Of a stretch of DNA of 64,000 nucleotides, positions 26,066 through 35,058 are shown in pieces. Where the stretch lies: assembly GCA_040400005.1 (NCBI GenBank), contig JBBARC010000001.1, positions 206,090-270,089 of the forward strand, in the 5' to 3' direction. Each line of letters starts with the position of its first letter. Positions within the stretch are counted from its first letter, which is position 1. Both the position numbers and the translations under genes were made by a program. The DNA is from JBBARC01 sp040400005. GTDB taxonomy: Bacteria; Pseudomonadota; Alphaproteobacteria; Acetobacterales; Acetobacteraceae. The notes under the pieces were generated by a model, which did not search any database, had not been told where the DNA came from, and worked only from the letters and a program-made list of their open reading frames with translations.

Positions 26066-27919
26066 ATGCCAACAGGTAACCCGCCGATGGCACGCAAGAT
26101 CACGGCGCCCCGCTTTGTGCTAATCATGGCAAACCTGCTGGGGTTGGCGCTGATCATTCACAACGCCGTGCTGGTTCATCGTTACTACCTGCCCGCGCCA
26201 TGGTTTGATCTGTGGCTGTTCGTGCCCGATCTTGAACGGTTTACCCGAGGTATTTTTACCTTTCACGATCTGATCAAGCAGCATTACGAACACCGCATCG
26301 CCACCACGCGCGTGTTTCTGCTGATCGATGCGGTGTTTTTTAATTTCACTGGGCGCTTTGTCGAAATCGCTGATTTTGTGCTGTTCATCGTGCTAGGCGC
26401 CGCCTTTGCCGCACTCTGGCGCACCCGCGCTTTGCGGGCAGCCGGCGCGGTTGCACCAACGCTGGTAGTGATCGCCGCCGCGTGCTCGCTATCGCAATGG
26501 TTCAACATGGTCTCGGCATTTCAAATTCAGTTTGTGCTGACCTGTTTGTTTGTGCTGGGCGCCGCCCGCGCACTGGTTGCTGCAACCGTCATTGCCACCT
26601 CACCAACACGCCAGGCGGTGTTTGTCGGGCTTGCCGGGCTATCCGCGCTACTGGCAACATTTTCAATGGCCGCCGGCACCTTCGCCCTGCCAGCATTAGG
26701 CGTGTTGCTATGGCTGCGCCGAGCACCAGCCGCCATCATGCTGGGGTTTGCCGCCTGCGCCGGCGCCATTCTGATCGCGTTCGTGCATGGCTACCAGAAC
26801 GGCGCCTATCTCTCATGGGCGTTTATGCTCAACCCCAGCCTCATCCCCTATCGGCTGCTCTATGCCTGCGGGTTTCTCGGTAGTGCGGTCGCCGTTGCCG
26901 GGCCGTTCGCCTTCATCGGCGGCGCGCTGCTGCTGGCCGGCTTCACCGTGGCGGCTGGGCTATATGTCACCGATCGTGTGCGCCACGGCACCGCGATGGA
27001 AGGCCGCCTGGCGGTGTGCCTAGCCCTTGGTCTGTGGGCTGCCAGCAACGCTGCCGCCAGCGCCATTGCGCGGTCGATGATGGGGCTTGATACCGCGGTT
27101 ACCTCACGCTACGCCACAATGAGCATCGTCTTTGGCCTGACAACATTCATTCTGGTTAGCGCGCGCCTTGCCAGCATCGCCCGGCTACGCCGATATCTGC
27201 CGGCGCTGGTGCTTGGCGGCCTGCTAACCGCTCTTGCCATCATGAATGTCAGCCGCCGCATGTCCAGCGATATGGCCCTGCGCTACGATGGGTCGTTGCA
27301 GCATGCCCAACTGATCCAGCAAAATGTGCGGGTACAAGGTGCCATGCCGATTTTGTTTATCGGCACGGTGGATGACATCGTGGCGGAAATCCGGTTTTTG
27401 CATACCCATCACCTGAGCCTATTTGCGCCAGAAAACCTCGCCCCCGCTAACATACAAAGCCAAATAGCCACGGTGTTCAGCACCGGTGCGGCGGCGTGCC
27501 GCGGCCATATCGATGCGATTTTCGCAATCGACGCTCGCCGGTTTGCCGCCAACGGCTGGATCGCCGACCCCGTGTTGCCGCGCACCCCGGAATGGGTCGG
27601 GGTTGCCGACCAAAATGCCCAGGTCATTGCCATCATCCGCCCGTCCCTGCGGCGCCCTGATCTTGATGCGGCATTGCGCGGCGGCCCCGGGCTTGCCGGG
27701 TTCGATATGGGCTTTGGCGGCACGGTGCCAGCCGATCCAGCGCGGCGTGTGCGGTTTGCCGGCGTGTTTAATGATGGCACCGCCTGCGTGCTGCCTGGCA
27801 GTATGCACCCAGGGCCACCACCGGCCGATGGCGCGCCAGGGCTTGGCATGTGGTCGGCCCGCGCGGCCGCCTTGGGCCGCGCCCGCGGCACCACCACAGA
27901 TTGGGCAGCAATCTATTGA
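26066..27919 (+). CDS. Polytopic membrane protein, GT-C-like, tandem paralogue 1
   Basis: A 617-aa protein with an N-terminal membrane half (roughly ten hydrophobic helices up to residue ~400) and a C-terminal extracytoplasmic domain. The loop after the first helix carries PAPWFDLWLFVPDLERF and then HYEHRIATTRVFLLIDAVFF. This resembles the NEHRI-type motif of uncharacterised bacterial GT-C-like proteins. The C-terminal domain has ACRGHIDAIFAIDARRFAANG and DGTACVLPGS and ends TTDWAAIY. The next gene has the same layout and motifs. ATG 26087 is an alternative start. A role in transferring sugars from lipid carriers is inference only. Confidence 0.65.
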   Translation: MPTGNPPMARKITAPRFVLIMANLLGLALIIHNAVLVHRYYLPAPWFDLWLFVPDLERFTRGIFTFHDLIKQHYEHRIATTRVFLLIDAVFFNFTGRFVEIADFVLFIVLGAAFAALWRTRALRAAGAVAPTLVVIAAACSLSQWFNMVSAFQIQFVLTCLFVLGAARALVAATVIATSPTRQAVFVGLAGLSALLATFSMAAGTFALPALGVLLWLRRAPAAIMLGFAACAGAILIAFVHGYQNGAYLSWAFMLNPSLIPYRLLYACGFLGSAVAVAGPFAFIGGALLLAGFTVAAGLYVTDRVRHGTAMEGRLAVCLALGLWAASNAAASAIARSMMGLDTAVTSRYATMSIVFGLTTFILVSARLASIARLRRYLPALVLGGLLTALAIMNVSRRMSSDMALRYDGSLQHAQLIQQNVRVQGAMPILFIGTVDDIVAEIRFLHTHHLSLFAPENLAPANIQSQIATVFSTGAAACRGHIDAIFAIDARRFAANGWIADPVLPRTPEWVGVADQNAQVIAIIRPSLRRPDLDAALRGGPGLAGFDMGFGGTVPADPARRVRFAGVFNDGTACVLPGSMHPGPPPADGAPGLGMWSARAAALGRARGTTTDWAAIY

Positions 27920-29769
27920 CCGACATAGTCCGCCCGCGCCACTTCAGTGTGACCAAGCCCGGCACTTGGATCCACCCGGCATTAAACATAATCGGCCTGG
28001 TTGTAATCCTGCACGGTGCCTGGCTTGCCTGGTGTAACACCCTGGCAGCACCGTGGTTCGATCTTTGGCCGTTCGTTACCGACCTTGATCGGTTTTTTCA
28101 CGGTACCTACCGGTTGACTGATCTGATCGCCCAGGCCAACGAACATCGCATCGCCACTACCCGCGTGGTGCTGTTGATTGATGGCGCGCTGTTTCATTTA
28201 ACCGGCCATTTTACCGTGGTGCTGAATTTTCTGGCCCTCCTGGGCTTAGGTTTTGGTTGCGCCCGCTTGTTTCATACGCGCCGCTTACGTGATGCCGGCG
28301 CCGTGCCACCCACCTTGGCGGTGATGGCGCTCACCTGCTCGTCATCGCAGTGGTTTAATCTTATTTCGCCATTTCAAATTCAGTTTGTGTTGACCGCTGT
28401 ATCGGTGTTCGGCGCAGCCGCCGCCCTGGTCGCCGCCACCGCCCCGCAACGGACCAGCTTGGCCCACGCGGGGTTCGCCTGTGTCGCTATCGTCAGCGCT
28501 TTCCTTGCCGCATTTTCCATGGGCAGCGGCATATTCGCGCTACCGGCACTTCTGGTCTTGTTATGGCTTCGCAAAGCGCCCGCGGCGATGATCGCGGGCT
28601 TTGCCCTGATGGCGGCCGCCATCATCGCCGCCTACCTGCACGGCTTCCATAGTATTGTCCCATTGTGGATGGTTAATAGGTTCGATCTCTTTGCCATCAC
28701 TGGCAAAATCGTGTTTGCGCTTGGGTTTTTGGGGTCGGGTTTGCTGCTGCCCACGGTATGGCCATTTCTGGCGGGCGCGGCTTTGGTCGGCGGTTTCGCT
28801 GTTAGTTCAAGTTTGGTGATCTGCAGGTCAATCCGTATCCGGCGTGCGGTCGAAGGACGCGTGGCGATCGCCATCGCTGTGGGCCTATGGATACTCGCCT
28901 GCGCCGCCGTGGTTGCCACCTCACGCTGGTGGAGTGGCCCGGATAGTGCGCTTGCCTCGCGTTATGCGATGATGAGCAGCCTGTTCGCCGCCATCACCAT
29001 TATGCTCACCGCTCATCAGATCGCCGCATGGCCATGGGCGCGCCGCCGGGCCGGCCAGATGTCCACCGCCGCTGTGCTCGTGTTTCTCGCCGGATCCAAC
29101 CTATCGCCGCAGGCCGCACTCCAGAGCGACGGTTTTTATCGCGGCACCCTGCAGCACGCCGAGTTACTGCGCCAGAATGTCCGCATTGGCGGCCTGGTGC
29201 CGATGGATTTCGTAAAAACGGTCGATGACCTAGTGCCGCAGATAAAAACACTCCACGACCACCGCTTAGCGATGTTCGCGGCAGCCAGTAAACCGCCACG
29301 TTTTGCCCGCCGCGCCCTCGACCGGGCTCTCGCAACTGCCGCACCGGCGTGCCGTGGCGCCATCAACAGCCTGTTCAAAATCGACAAAAGCCGTTTTGCC
29401 GCGCGCGGATGGCTAGCCGATCCCATAACAAACATCACCGCCGCCTGGGTTGCGGTGGTCGATCAACATCGCCAGGTGATTGCCTTCGACGACACCATCG
29501 ACACCCGCACCGACCTCGCCGCGCCGCTCGGTGCCGCAGGTACGCACTATGGCTTTGACAGCGGTTTCGGTGGTGCAGTGCCCGCCGACCCCGATCGCCA
29601 GTTACGTTTCTGGGGCATCATGGCTGATGGCACAGTCTGCGTGTTGCCAGGTAGCTTCGCCCCGTCACCGCCGCCGCCAACAAATGTAGGCTTGCAAGGC
29701 TGGGCAATACCGGCCGCCAACCTTGCTCGCCAGCACGGTACCGCCACCGATTGGGCCGCGATTTACTAA
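27916..29769 (+). CDS. Polytopic membrane protein, GT-C-like, tandem paralogue 2
   Basis: Tandem paralogue of the preceding gene, also 617 aa if started at TTG 27916, which overlaps the upstream stop (TTGA). GTG 27949 is an alternative. Shared motifs in the same order are APWFDLWPFVTDLDRFF, NEHRIATTRVVLLIDGALF, SQWFNLISPFQIQFVLT, SRYAMMSSLF, ACRGAINSLFKIDKSRFAA, DGTVCVLPGS and the terminal ATDWAAIY. Divergence is considerable, so the duplication is old, with both copies kept open. Both copies may act on the same or related acceptors. No enzymatic activity can be assigned from the sequence. Confidence 0.65.
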   Translation: MTDIVRPRHFSVTKPGTWIHPALNIIGLVVILHGAWLAWCNTLAAPWFDLWPFVTDLDRFFHGTYRLTDLIAQANEHRIATTRVVLLIDGALFHLTGHFTVVLNFLALLGLGFGCARLFHTRRLRDAGAVPPTLAVMALTCSSSQWFNLISPFQIQFVLTAVSVFGAAAALVAATAPQRTSLAHAGFACVAIVSAFLAAFSMGSGIFALPALLVLLWLRKAPAAMIAGFALMAAAIIAAYLHGFHSIVPLWMVNRFDLFAITGKIVFALGFLGSGLLLPTVWPFLAGAALVGGFAVSSSLVICRSIRIRRAVEGRVAIAIAVGLWILACAAVVATSRWWSGPDSALASRYAMMSSLFAAITIMLTAHQIAAWPWARRRAGQMSTAAVLVFLAGSNLSPQAALQSDGFYRGTLQHAELLRQNVRIGGLVPMDFVKTVDDLVPQIKTLHDHRLAMFAAASKPPRFARRALDRALATAAPACRGAINSLFKIDKSRFAARGWLADPITNITAAWVAVVDQHRQVIAFDDTIDTRTDLAAPLGAAGTHYGFDSGFGGAVPADPDRQLRFWGIMADGTVCVLPGSFAPSPPPPTNVGLQGWAIPAANLARQHGTATDWAAIY

Positions 29770-29912
29770 ACCCCGGCGATCCCAACAGATCCCGTCCCCC
29801 GCGCTTGTGAGGCTTTGGCAGGCCGTGTAGCAACCAAGCTATGGTTAACCCCGCCACCACCGTGGCCCCGGCGCCGCTATACGCAACGCCATCAGCGGGC
29901 TGGAGCCTAACA

Positions 29913-30869
29913 ATGCCCTTACCCGCGAAAATCATCATCACCGGTGGCGCCGGGCTGATCGGCCAGAACCTGATTGTGCGGCTATTGGCGGCGGGCGACT
30001 CAGACAGCCCCCCCCTCACCGTGATCGCAATCGACAAACACGCCCACAACGCCCGCGTGCTGCGCGGCCTGCATCCCACCATCACCGTCATCACCGCCGA
30101 CCTCGCCCACGACAATGGCTGGCAGCACCATCTAGCCGGCGCCGATGCGCTGGTCATCGCCCATGCCCAAATCGGCGGCGAGGATGAAGCCCCCTTCATT
30201 GCCAACAATATCACCGCAACCCAACGCCTGCTCGCGGCGGCAGAAACTGCCGGCGTCGGCCGCATCGTGCATCTGTCATCGTCGGTGGTGAATTCGGTGG
30301 CCGATGATTATTATACGCAAACCAAACTGGCGCAGGAAAAGCTGGTCGCCGCCTGCGCCATCCCGCATGTCATTTTACGGCCAACCCTGATGTTTGGCTG
30401 GTTCGATCGCAAACATTTGGGCTGGCTTGCCCGTTTCATGCAGCGCGTGCCGGTGTTCCCCATTCCCGGCAACGGCAAATATAAACGCCAGCCTTTACAT
30501 GCCGGCGATTTATGCGCGGTGATTTTGGCCTGCCTCAGCGGCCCCCCCCGTGCCGGTGCCCATAATATATCGGGCCGCGAGGTGATCGATTACATCGATC
30601 TCATCCGCGCCATTCGCACAGGCATCGGCAGCCACACGCTGATTATAAAAATCCCCTATTGGTTTTTCCACATGCTGCTGTGGATATACGCCCGTTTCAG
30701 CGCCAACCCGCCGTTCACCACGCGCCAGTTGGCAGCCCTGGTCATTCCAGAGCTTTTCGAAATTTCGGATTGGCCCGGTATATTTGGCGTGCGCGCCACA
30801 CCGTTGGCCGAAGCCCTGGCAGAAACCTTTCGCGCCAAACCCTATTGCGACGTGGAGCTTGATTTTTAA
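29913..30869 (+). CDS. NAD-dependent epimerase/dehydratase (extended SDR)
   Basis: A 318-aa short-chain dehydrogenase/reductase of the extended type. The N-terminal NAD motif is IIITGGAGLIGQNL. HLSSSVVNSV carries the catalytic Ser region, and YYTQTKLAQEKLV is the YxxxK motif. RPTLMFGWFDRKHLGWLARFMQ and KYKRQPLHAGDLCAV follow. The substrate is probably a nucleotide sugar or a lipid-linked precursor. ATG 29913 has GGAG 7 bp upstream and is preferred over ATG 29841. The stop overlaps the next start by one base (TAATG), so it is coupled to the FAD oxidoreductase. Confidence 0.8.
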   Translation: MPLPAKIIITGGAGLIGQNLIVRLLAAGDSDSPPLTVIAIDKHAHNARVLRGLHPTITVITADLAHDNGWQHHLAGADALVIAHAQIGGEDEAPFIANNITATQRLLAAAETAGVGRIVHLSSSVVNSVADDYYTQTKLAQEKLVAACAIPHVILRPTLMFGWFDRKHLGWLARFMQRVPVFPIPGNGKYKRQPLHAGDLCAVILACLSGPPRAGAHNISGREVIDYIDLIRAIRTGIGSHTLIIKIPYWFFHMLLWIYARFSANPPFTTRQLAALVIPELFEISDWPGIFGVRATPLAEALAETFRAKPYCDVELDF

Positions 30870-32170
30870 TGGCCCATATTGTTGTAATCGGCGCCGGCAT
30901 CATGGGGCTGGCCGCCGCCTATCAGGCTTTGCTTGATGGCAACACAGTGGAGATTTTCGAAACCGCCCCGCAAGCTGGCGGCATGGCCGCCCATTTCAAT
31001 TTGGGCGATTTTTCCACCGAACGATTTTATCATTTTATCTGCAAAACAGATACGCCAACCTTTGCGCTACTCGATGAACTGGGTTTGCGCGCACAATTGC
31101 ACTGGGTGCCCACCACCATGGGCTATTTCTTCGGCGAAAAAGTTCATCGCTGGGGCGACCCCATATCGCTACTCCGTTTTCCCCACCTCAACCTGATCGA
31201 AAAATTCCGCTACGGCCTGCTCGCTTTCGTAGCGGTCAACGGTGGTGCCTGGCGCGGCTTAGAACATCAAGATGCCCGCAGTTGGATTTTGCGCTGGTGC
31301 GGCAAATCCGGTTACGAAAAAATGTGGCGCCGGTTATTCGAATACAAATTTTACGACTACACGGGCAATATTTCGGCCGCCTGGATCCGCACCCGCATGC
31401 AGCGTCTAGGCCATTCGCGACGCTCCTTGATGCAGGAAGTGCTTGGCTACATCGATGGCGGATCAGAAACCCTGGTCAACGCGCTGGTCGCCGACATCAC
31501 CAAACGCGGCGGTGTTTTGCATCTGGCAAGCCCGGTGGATCGGGTGGAGTGCGCCAAAAACCAGGTGCGCGGCGTCACTGTGCACGGAAAGTTCACAGCA
31601 GCAGACGCGGTCATTTCCACCGTGCCAACGCCATTTGTATCCGCCATGGTGCCCGATCTGCCGGCGGCCACGCGCGCGCAGTATGATGCCATCGCCAATA
31701 TCGGCGTGGTGTGCGTAGCCTTACGCCTGCGCAAATCGGTCTCGCCGCATTTTTGGGTGAACATCAATGCCGATGGCATCGATATCCCCGGCATTATCGA
31801 ATTTTCCAATCTACGGTCCACTACCGATCACGTGGTCTACGTGCCCTATTACATGCCCACCAGCCACGCGAAATGGCAGTGGCAACCCGACCAGTTTATT
31901 ACCGAGGCGATGGCCTGCATCCGCCGCATCAACCCCCACATTGGCGCCGATGATCTGCTGGCATCGCACGCCGCCCGCCTGCGCTACGCGCAACCCATTT
32001 GCCAACCCGGGTTTGCCGCCAAACTTCCCCCGGCGCAAACCCCAATTGCCGGCTTGCAAGTGGCAGACACATGTTTTTACTATCCAGAAGATCGTGGTCT
32101 GGCCGAAAGTATCCGCCTAGGCCGCCAGATGGCAGTGCACCTGGCCGCCACAGACCCAGCACCGGTCTAA
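30869..32170 (+). CDS. FAD-dependent oxidoreductase (amine oxidase / protoporphyrinogen-oxidase-like fold)
   Basis: A 433-aa flavoprotein. The N-terminal dinucleotide motif is VVIGAGIMGLAAAYQAL, followed by the second FAD motif AGGMAAHFNLGDFSTERFYH. The middle part includes GYIDGGSETLVNALVADI and AVISTVPTPF, and the end VADTCFYYPEDRGLAESIRLG fits the C-terminal FAD contact. Such proteins often act on lipid or sugar precursors in surface-polymer loci, and the directly coupled epimerase gene supports that, but the substrate is unknown. It is convergent with the response-regulator gene 10 bp away. Confidence 0.8.
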   Translation: MAHIVVIGAGIMGLAAAYQALLDGNTVEIFETAPQAGGMAAHFNLGDFSTERFYHFICKTDTPTFALLDELGLRAQLHWVPTTMGYFFGEKVHRWGDPISLLRFPHLNLIEKFRYGLLAFVAVNGGAWRGLEHQDARSWILRWCGKSGYEKMWRRLFEYKFYDYTGNISAAWIRTRMQRLGHSRRSLMQEVLGYIDGGSETLVNALVADITKRGGVLHLASPVDRVECAKNQVRGVTVHGKFTAADAVISTVPTPFVSAMVPDLPAATRAQYDAIANIGVVCVALRLRKSVSPHFWVNINADGIDIPGIIEFSNLRSTTDHVVYVPYYMPTSHAKWQWQPDQFITEAMACIRRINPHIGADDLLASHAARLRYAQPICQPGFAAKLPPAQTPIAGLQVADTCFYYPEDRGLAESIRLGRQMAVHLAATDPAPV

Positions 32171-32180
32171 TTCCTAACCG

Positions 32181-32870
32181 TCATTCGCCCCATTCAAACC
32201 GGTACCCCACGCCATACACCGCGTGGATCACATCTTCGCCGGGCAGTTTTTCGGCAATCTTGCGGCGCAGGTTTTTGATGTGGCTGTCTATCACCCGATC
32301 AAACGCATCCACGCAATCCCCATGCACCAAATCCAGCAATTGCGCGCGCGAAAATATCCGCCCCGGCTTGCGTGCCAATACCGCCAACAGGGCAAATTCG
32401 CGCGGGGTTAAATCCAACCGCTTGCCGTCGATACGGGCAACAAAGGCACCATCATCCAGCACCAGCCGATCGGTCACGGCGGCCGATACCACCCCACGCG
32501 GCCGGCGCAGCACAGCCCCCACGCGCGCCACCACTTCACGCGGCGAAAACGGCTTGCAGACATAATCATCGGCGCCAATGTCCAGGCCAATAATACGATC
32601 AATTTCCTCGTGCCGTGCGGTCACCATAATAATCGGCACATCGCTGGTTTTGCGCACCGCCCGGCATACCTCCATGCCGTCTAACCCCGGCAGCATAATA
32701 TCCAGCAACACCAAATCAGGGGGTACTGCCAGAATGCGCGCCAGGGCCATCTTACCATCACCGATCATCGCACACTCATAACCAGACCGGCACAGATAAT
32801 CGTGCAGCAAGAGAGCAAGTTCAGGTTCGTCTTCAACCACCAGCACCTGATGTTTAACACGCTCGCTCAT
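32181..32870 (-). CDS. OmpR-family response regulator (BaeR-like)
   Basis: A two-component regulator of 229 aa. The receiver domain has VLVVEDEPELALLL, the phospho-Asp in LVLLDIMLPGLDGMEV, the Thr in IIMVTAR and the Lys in DDYVCKPFSPREVVAR. The C-terminal winged helix has LDLTPREFALLAVLARKPG, FSRAQLLDLVHG, VIDSHIKNLRRKI and the final VYGVGYRFEW. The start at 32870 overlaps the kinase stop as ATGA. It is the last gene of a three-gene minus-strand operon with the kinase and a secreted proline-rich protein. Confidence 0.93.
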   Translation of the reverse strand: MSERVKHQVLVVEDEPELALLLHDYLCRSGYECAMIGDGKMALARILAVPPDLVLLDIMLPGLDGMEVCRAVRKTSDVPIIMVTARHEEIDRIIGLDIGADDYVCKPFSPREVVARVGAVLRRPRGVVSAAVTDRLVLDDGAFVARIDGKRLDLTPREFALLAVLARKPGRIFSRAQLLDLVHGDCVDAFDRVIDSHIKNLRRKIAEKLPGEDVIHAVYGVGYRFEWGE

Positions 32871-34300
32871 GCCAGCTGCCCTAAGGGAAGAGATATAATC
32901 ACGCACAACCCGCCTAAATCCGATGCCCGCGCCACGATCGTGCCTCCGTGCGCGCCAATAATCGCCGCCGCTATCGCCAACCCCAACCCAGCGCCACCGC
33001 CCGCCCGCCCGCGCGATTCCTCAACCCGGTAGAACCGGTCAAAAAGCTTTGGCAACGCGGCGGGCGGCACGCCAGGCGCGCTATCGTCGATACGAACAAT
33101 TGCCATCGTCGCATCGCACCGCACGGTGATCCGGCACAGGCCGGCACTATCCGTATAGCGTTGGGTGTTTGCCAGCACATTGGTCAACACCTGAATGATG
33201 CGGCCACGATCAACCACCACCGGCAAAGCCGATTGTTCCTTACACAAATCAAGCGAAATACCAGATCGCGCAAAACCCTCCCGCCAGGCGCCAACAACGT
33301 CATCAACTATTTTTACCAAATCACCGGGTTCGCGAAACAACGCCACCGCACCGCTGTCCGCACGCGCCAGATCGCCTAAATCACCGGCCAGGCGGGTTAA
33401 CTGCATCACCTGGCCGTGCAGGGTTGCCAATGTAACGGCATCGGCGTCCCGCACCCCATCCTGCACCGCTTCAATCATGCCGCGCAAAACCGATAGCGGC
33501 GTGCGCAGCTCGTGGCTGGTGTCGGCCACCCAGCGGCGCCGTGCCGCCTCGGTTTCGCCCAGGGATTGCGCCATCAGCGATATATCACGTGCCAAATCTC
33601 CCAATTCATCAGCCCGGTGCGGCACTAGCCGCACCGCAAAATCGCCGGCGGCGATGCGCGTGGTGGCCGCATTTATGTCGCGCAACGGGCGCAACAACGC
33701 GCGCGACAGTGCCCAAGCGAATGCGGCCGCAATGGCAAAACTCAATGCCGCCATCATCACCAACTGGCGGCGCTGGGCGCGAAAAAACGCCCGCTCCACC
33801 TCGCGTCCCACGGCGGTGGTCGGCATCAGCGCCAACGCCCCAATCACCCGGCCATCGGCACCGCGCAGCAAACGCCGCGGCCCATCCAACGCTTCCGGCG
33901 GGCCAATAATCAGCTGCATATCAGCATCGAGCAGGCTCACCCTGGGCGATGGCACCAGGCGTGGCAGAGGTGGCGGCGGCCGGCCATCGGTGAACGGCAG
34001 CAAGGGCGGCGGTGGCAACGGGGGGGGCGGCAGGCTGCCACCAACAAAACCCGCCCAACGTTGCGGGTTGCGGGCAAACTGATCAAACCCGTGCCGCGCG
34101 TATTCGGCCCTGGCGGCATCCGCCAGCGGGTCCAACTCGGCCAGTTCAATCTGCAGAAGATACGCCGAAAAGCCGCGATTAAGGCTGATCGTGGCACTTA
34201 ACACCATGGCGCCGATCACAATGGCGGCCAACACCACAAAGGCCGCAAACAGCCGGCCGGTCAGGCGTAAACTGGGCACTAAAATGGTGATTTTGGCCAT
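32867..34300 (-). CDS. Sensor histidine kinase with proline-rich periplasmic domain (BaeS-like)
   Basis: A membrane kinase of 477 aa. TM1 is at about residues 15-40 and TM2 at about 185-205, with a periplasmic domain between them that contains a polyproline stretch (PPPPLPPPPLLPF, then RPPPPLPRLVPSP). A HAMP domain follows, then the dimerisation/His box (DTSHELRTPLSVLRGMIEAV), an N box (QVLTNVLANTQRYT) and G boxes (DSAPGVPP, GGGAGLGLAIAAAI). ATG 34300 is chosen; further upstream codons overlap low-complexity sequence. It directly follows the secreted proline-rich gene and is coupled to the regulator. Confidence 0.9.
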   Translation of the reverse strand: MAKITILVPSLRLTGRLFAAFVVLAAIVIGAMVLSATISLNRGFSAYLLQIELAELDPLADAARAEYARHGFDQFARNPQRWAGFVGGSLPPPPLPPPPLLPFTDGRPPPPLPRLVPSPRVSLLDADMQLIIGPPEALDGPRRLLRGADGRVIGALALMPTTAVGREVERAFFRAQRRQLVMMAALSFAIAAAFAWALSRALLRPLRDINAATTRIAAGDFAVRLVPHRADELGDLARDISLMAQSLGETEAARRRWVADTSHELRTPLSVLRGMIEAVQDGVRDADAVTLATLHGQVMQLTRLAGDLGDLARADSGAVALFREPGDLVKIVDDVVGAWREGFARSGISLDLCKEQSALPVVVDRGRIIQVLTNVLANTQRYTDSAGLCRITVRCDATMAIVRIDDSAPGVPPAALPKLFDRFYRVEESRGRAGGGAGLGLAIAAAIIGAHGGTIVARASDLGGLCVIISLPLGQLA

Positions 34301-34382
34301 GCTAATCCAAAGCTTAGCTGCCGATTGCCGCCTGCGCGATAGAACGCCGCGCGCGCCACGCACACCATCCGCCTGCCGCGCG

Positions 34383-34895
34383 TCATGCCGGCGGTGGCGG
34401 TGGCGGTGGCGGAACATCAGCGCCGCCCATGTCAGGCCGATCATCAAGCGGCGGGCGTGGCGGGCGGGCGGCTATATCGCGCAGCATATCCGCCTCGCCG
34501 GCACTGATTTTGCCCGCTTTCAGCGCGACCGTAATGGCCGCCAAATCCGCCGTCCGCATGGCGCCAAAAAACTTGACGGGCGCGATATCGTAATACCGTA
34601 ACGCTGCCGCCATCCCCCAAGTGCGCACAAATCGCATAATCTCTGCACGCGGCGTTACTGCAAGCAAATCACGCAGCACGTCCACCTCGCGCGCGCGTCG
34701 CTCAAGGCTGTCCACAGATAATCCGTGCCCGCGCTGGGGTGGTGGTGGCGGGGGCGGGGGCATCTGCGCGGCCGCCTGGCCCATTCCTAACGGCACCAGC
34801 ACCGCCACGATCGATGCCCAGACCACTAACCGCCCAGCTAACCGCCCAGCTAAATGCCCAGGTAAATGCCCAGGTAAATGCCCAGTGGATATCAT
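34383..34895 (-). CDS. Secreted proline-rich protein upstream of the sensor kinase
   Basis: A 170-aa predicted periplasmic protein. The N-terminal 20 residues come from a 12-bp tandem repeat (GHLPGHLPGHLAGRLAGRL) and precede a hydrophobic signal core ending in GQAAAQ. The mature part starts and ends with polyproline (eight or more Pro in each) and has a helical middle (SLERRAREVDVLRDLLAVTP; AALRYYDIAPVKFFGAMRTA). It shares the polyproline character of the kinase sensor domain and lies 82 bp upstream of it. It might be an accessory or regulator of signal sensing, comparable in position with CpxP-like proteins, but no LTxxQ motif is seen. Confidence 0.65.
   Translation of the reverse strand: MISTGHLPGHLPGHLAGRLAGRLVVWASIVAVLVPLGMGQAAAQMPPPPPPPPQRGHGLSVDSLERRAREVDVLRDLLAVTPRAEIMRFVRTWGMAAALRYYDIAPVKFFGAMRTADLAAITVALKAGKISAGEADMLRDIAARPPRPPLDDRPDMGGADVPPPPPPPPA
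34827..34886 (-). repeat. Five-copy 12-bp tandem repeat inside the signal-peptide region
   Basis: Five exact-length 12-bp units (two TAACCGCCCAGC and three TAAATGCCCAGG-type) in frame within the secreted protein gene. They encode four-residue units GHLP, GHLA and GRLA. Confidence 0.9.
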
Positions 34896-35058
34896 GCTCG
34901 CTCGTGCTCCCTCATCACCCCGGGCGCGCCGGCCAATTGCCAGCGCCTCAACCCGCAGAGCCGAAACCCGATGCGGCAGGTGATGGTGCCAAACTGTGCC
35001 GCCGTGATGGAGCAATTATGGAGACTGCAAAAATAGCAATGCCATGCCCGGCCCGCGG

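Noticed and set aside
34827..34886. CRISPR-like array
   Set aside because: The 12-bp and 15-bp repeats are contiguous without spacers and mostly coding; no cas genes are in the window.
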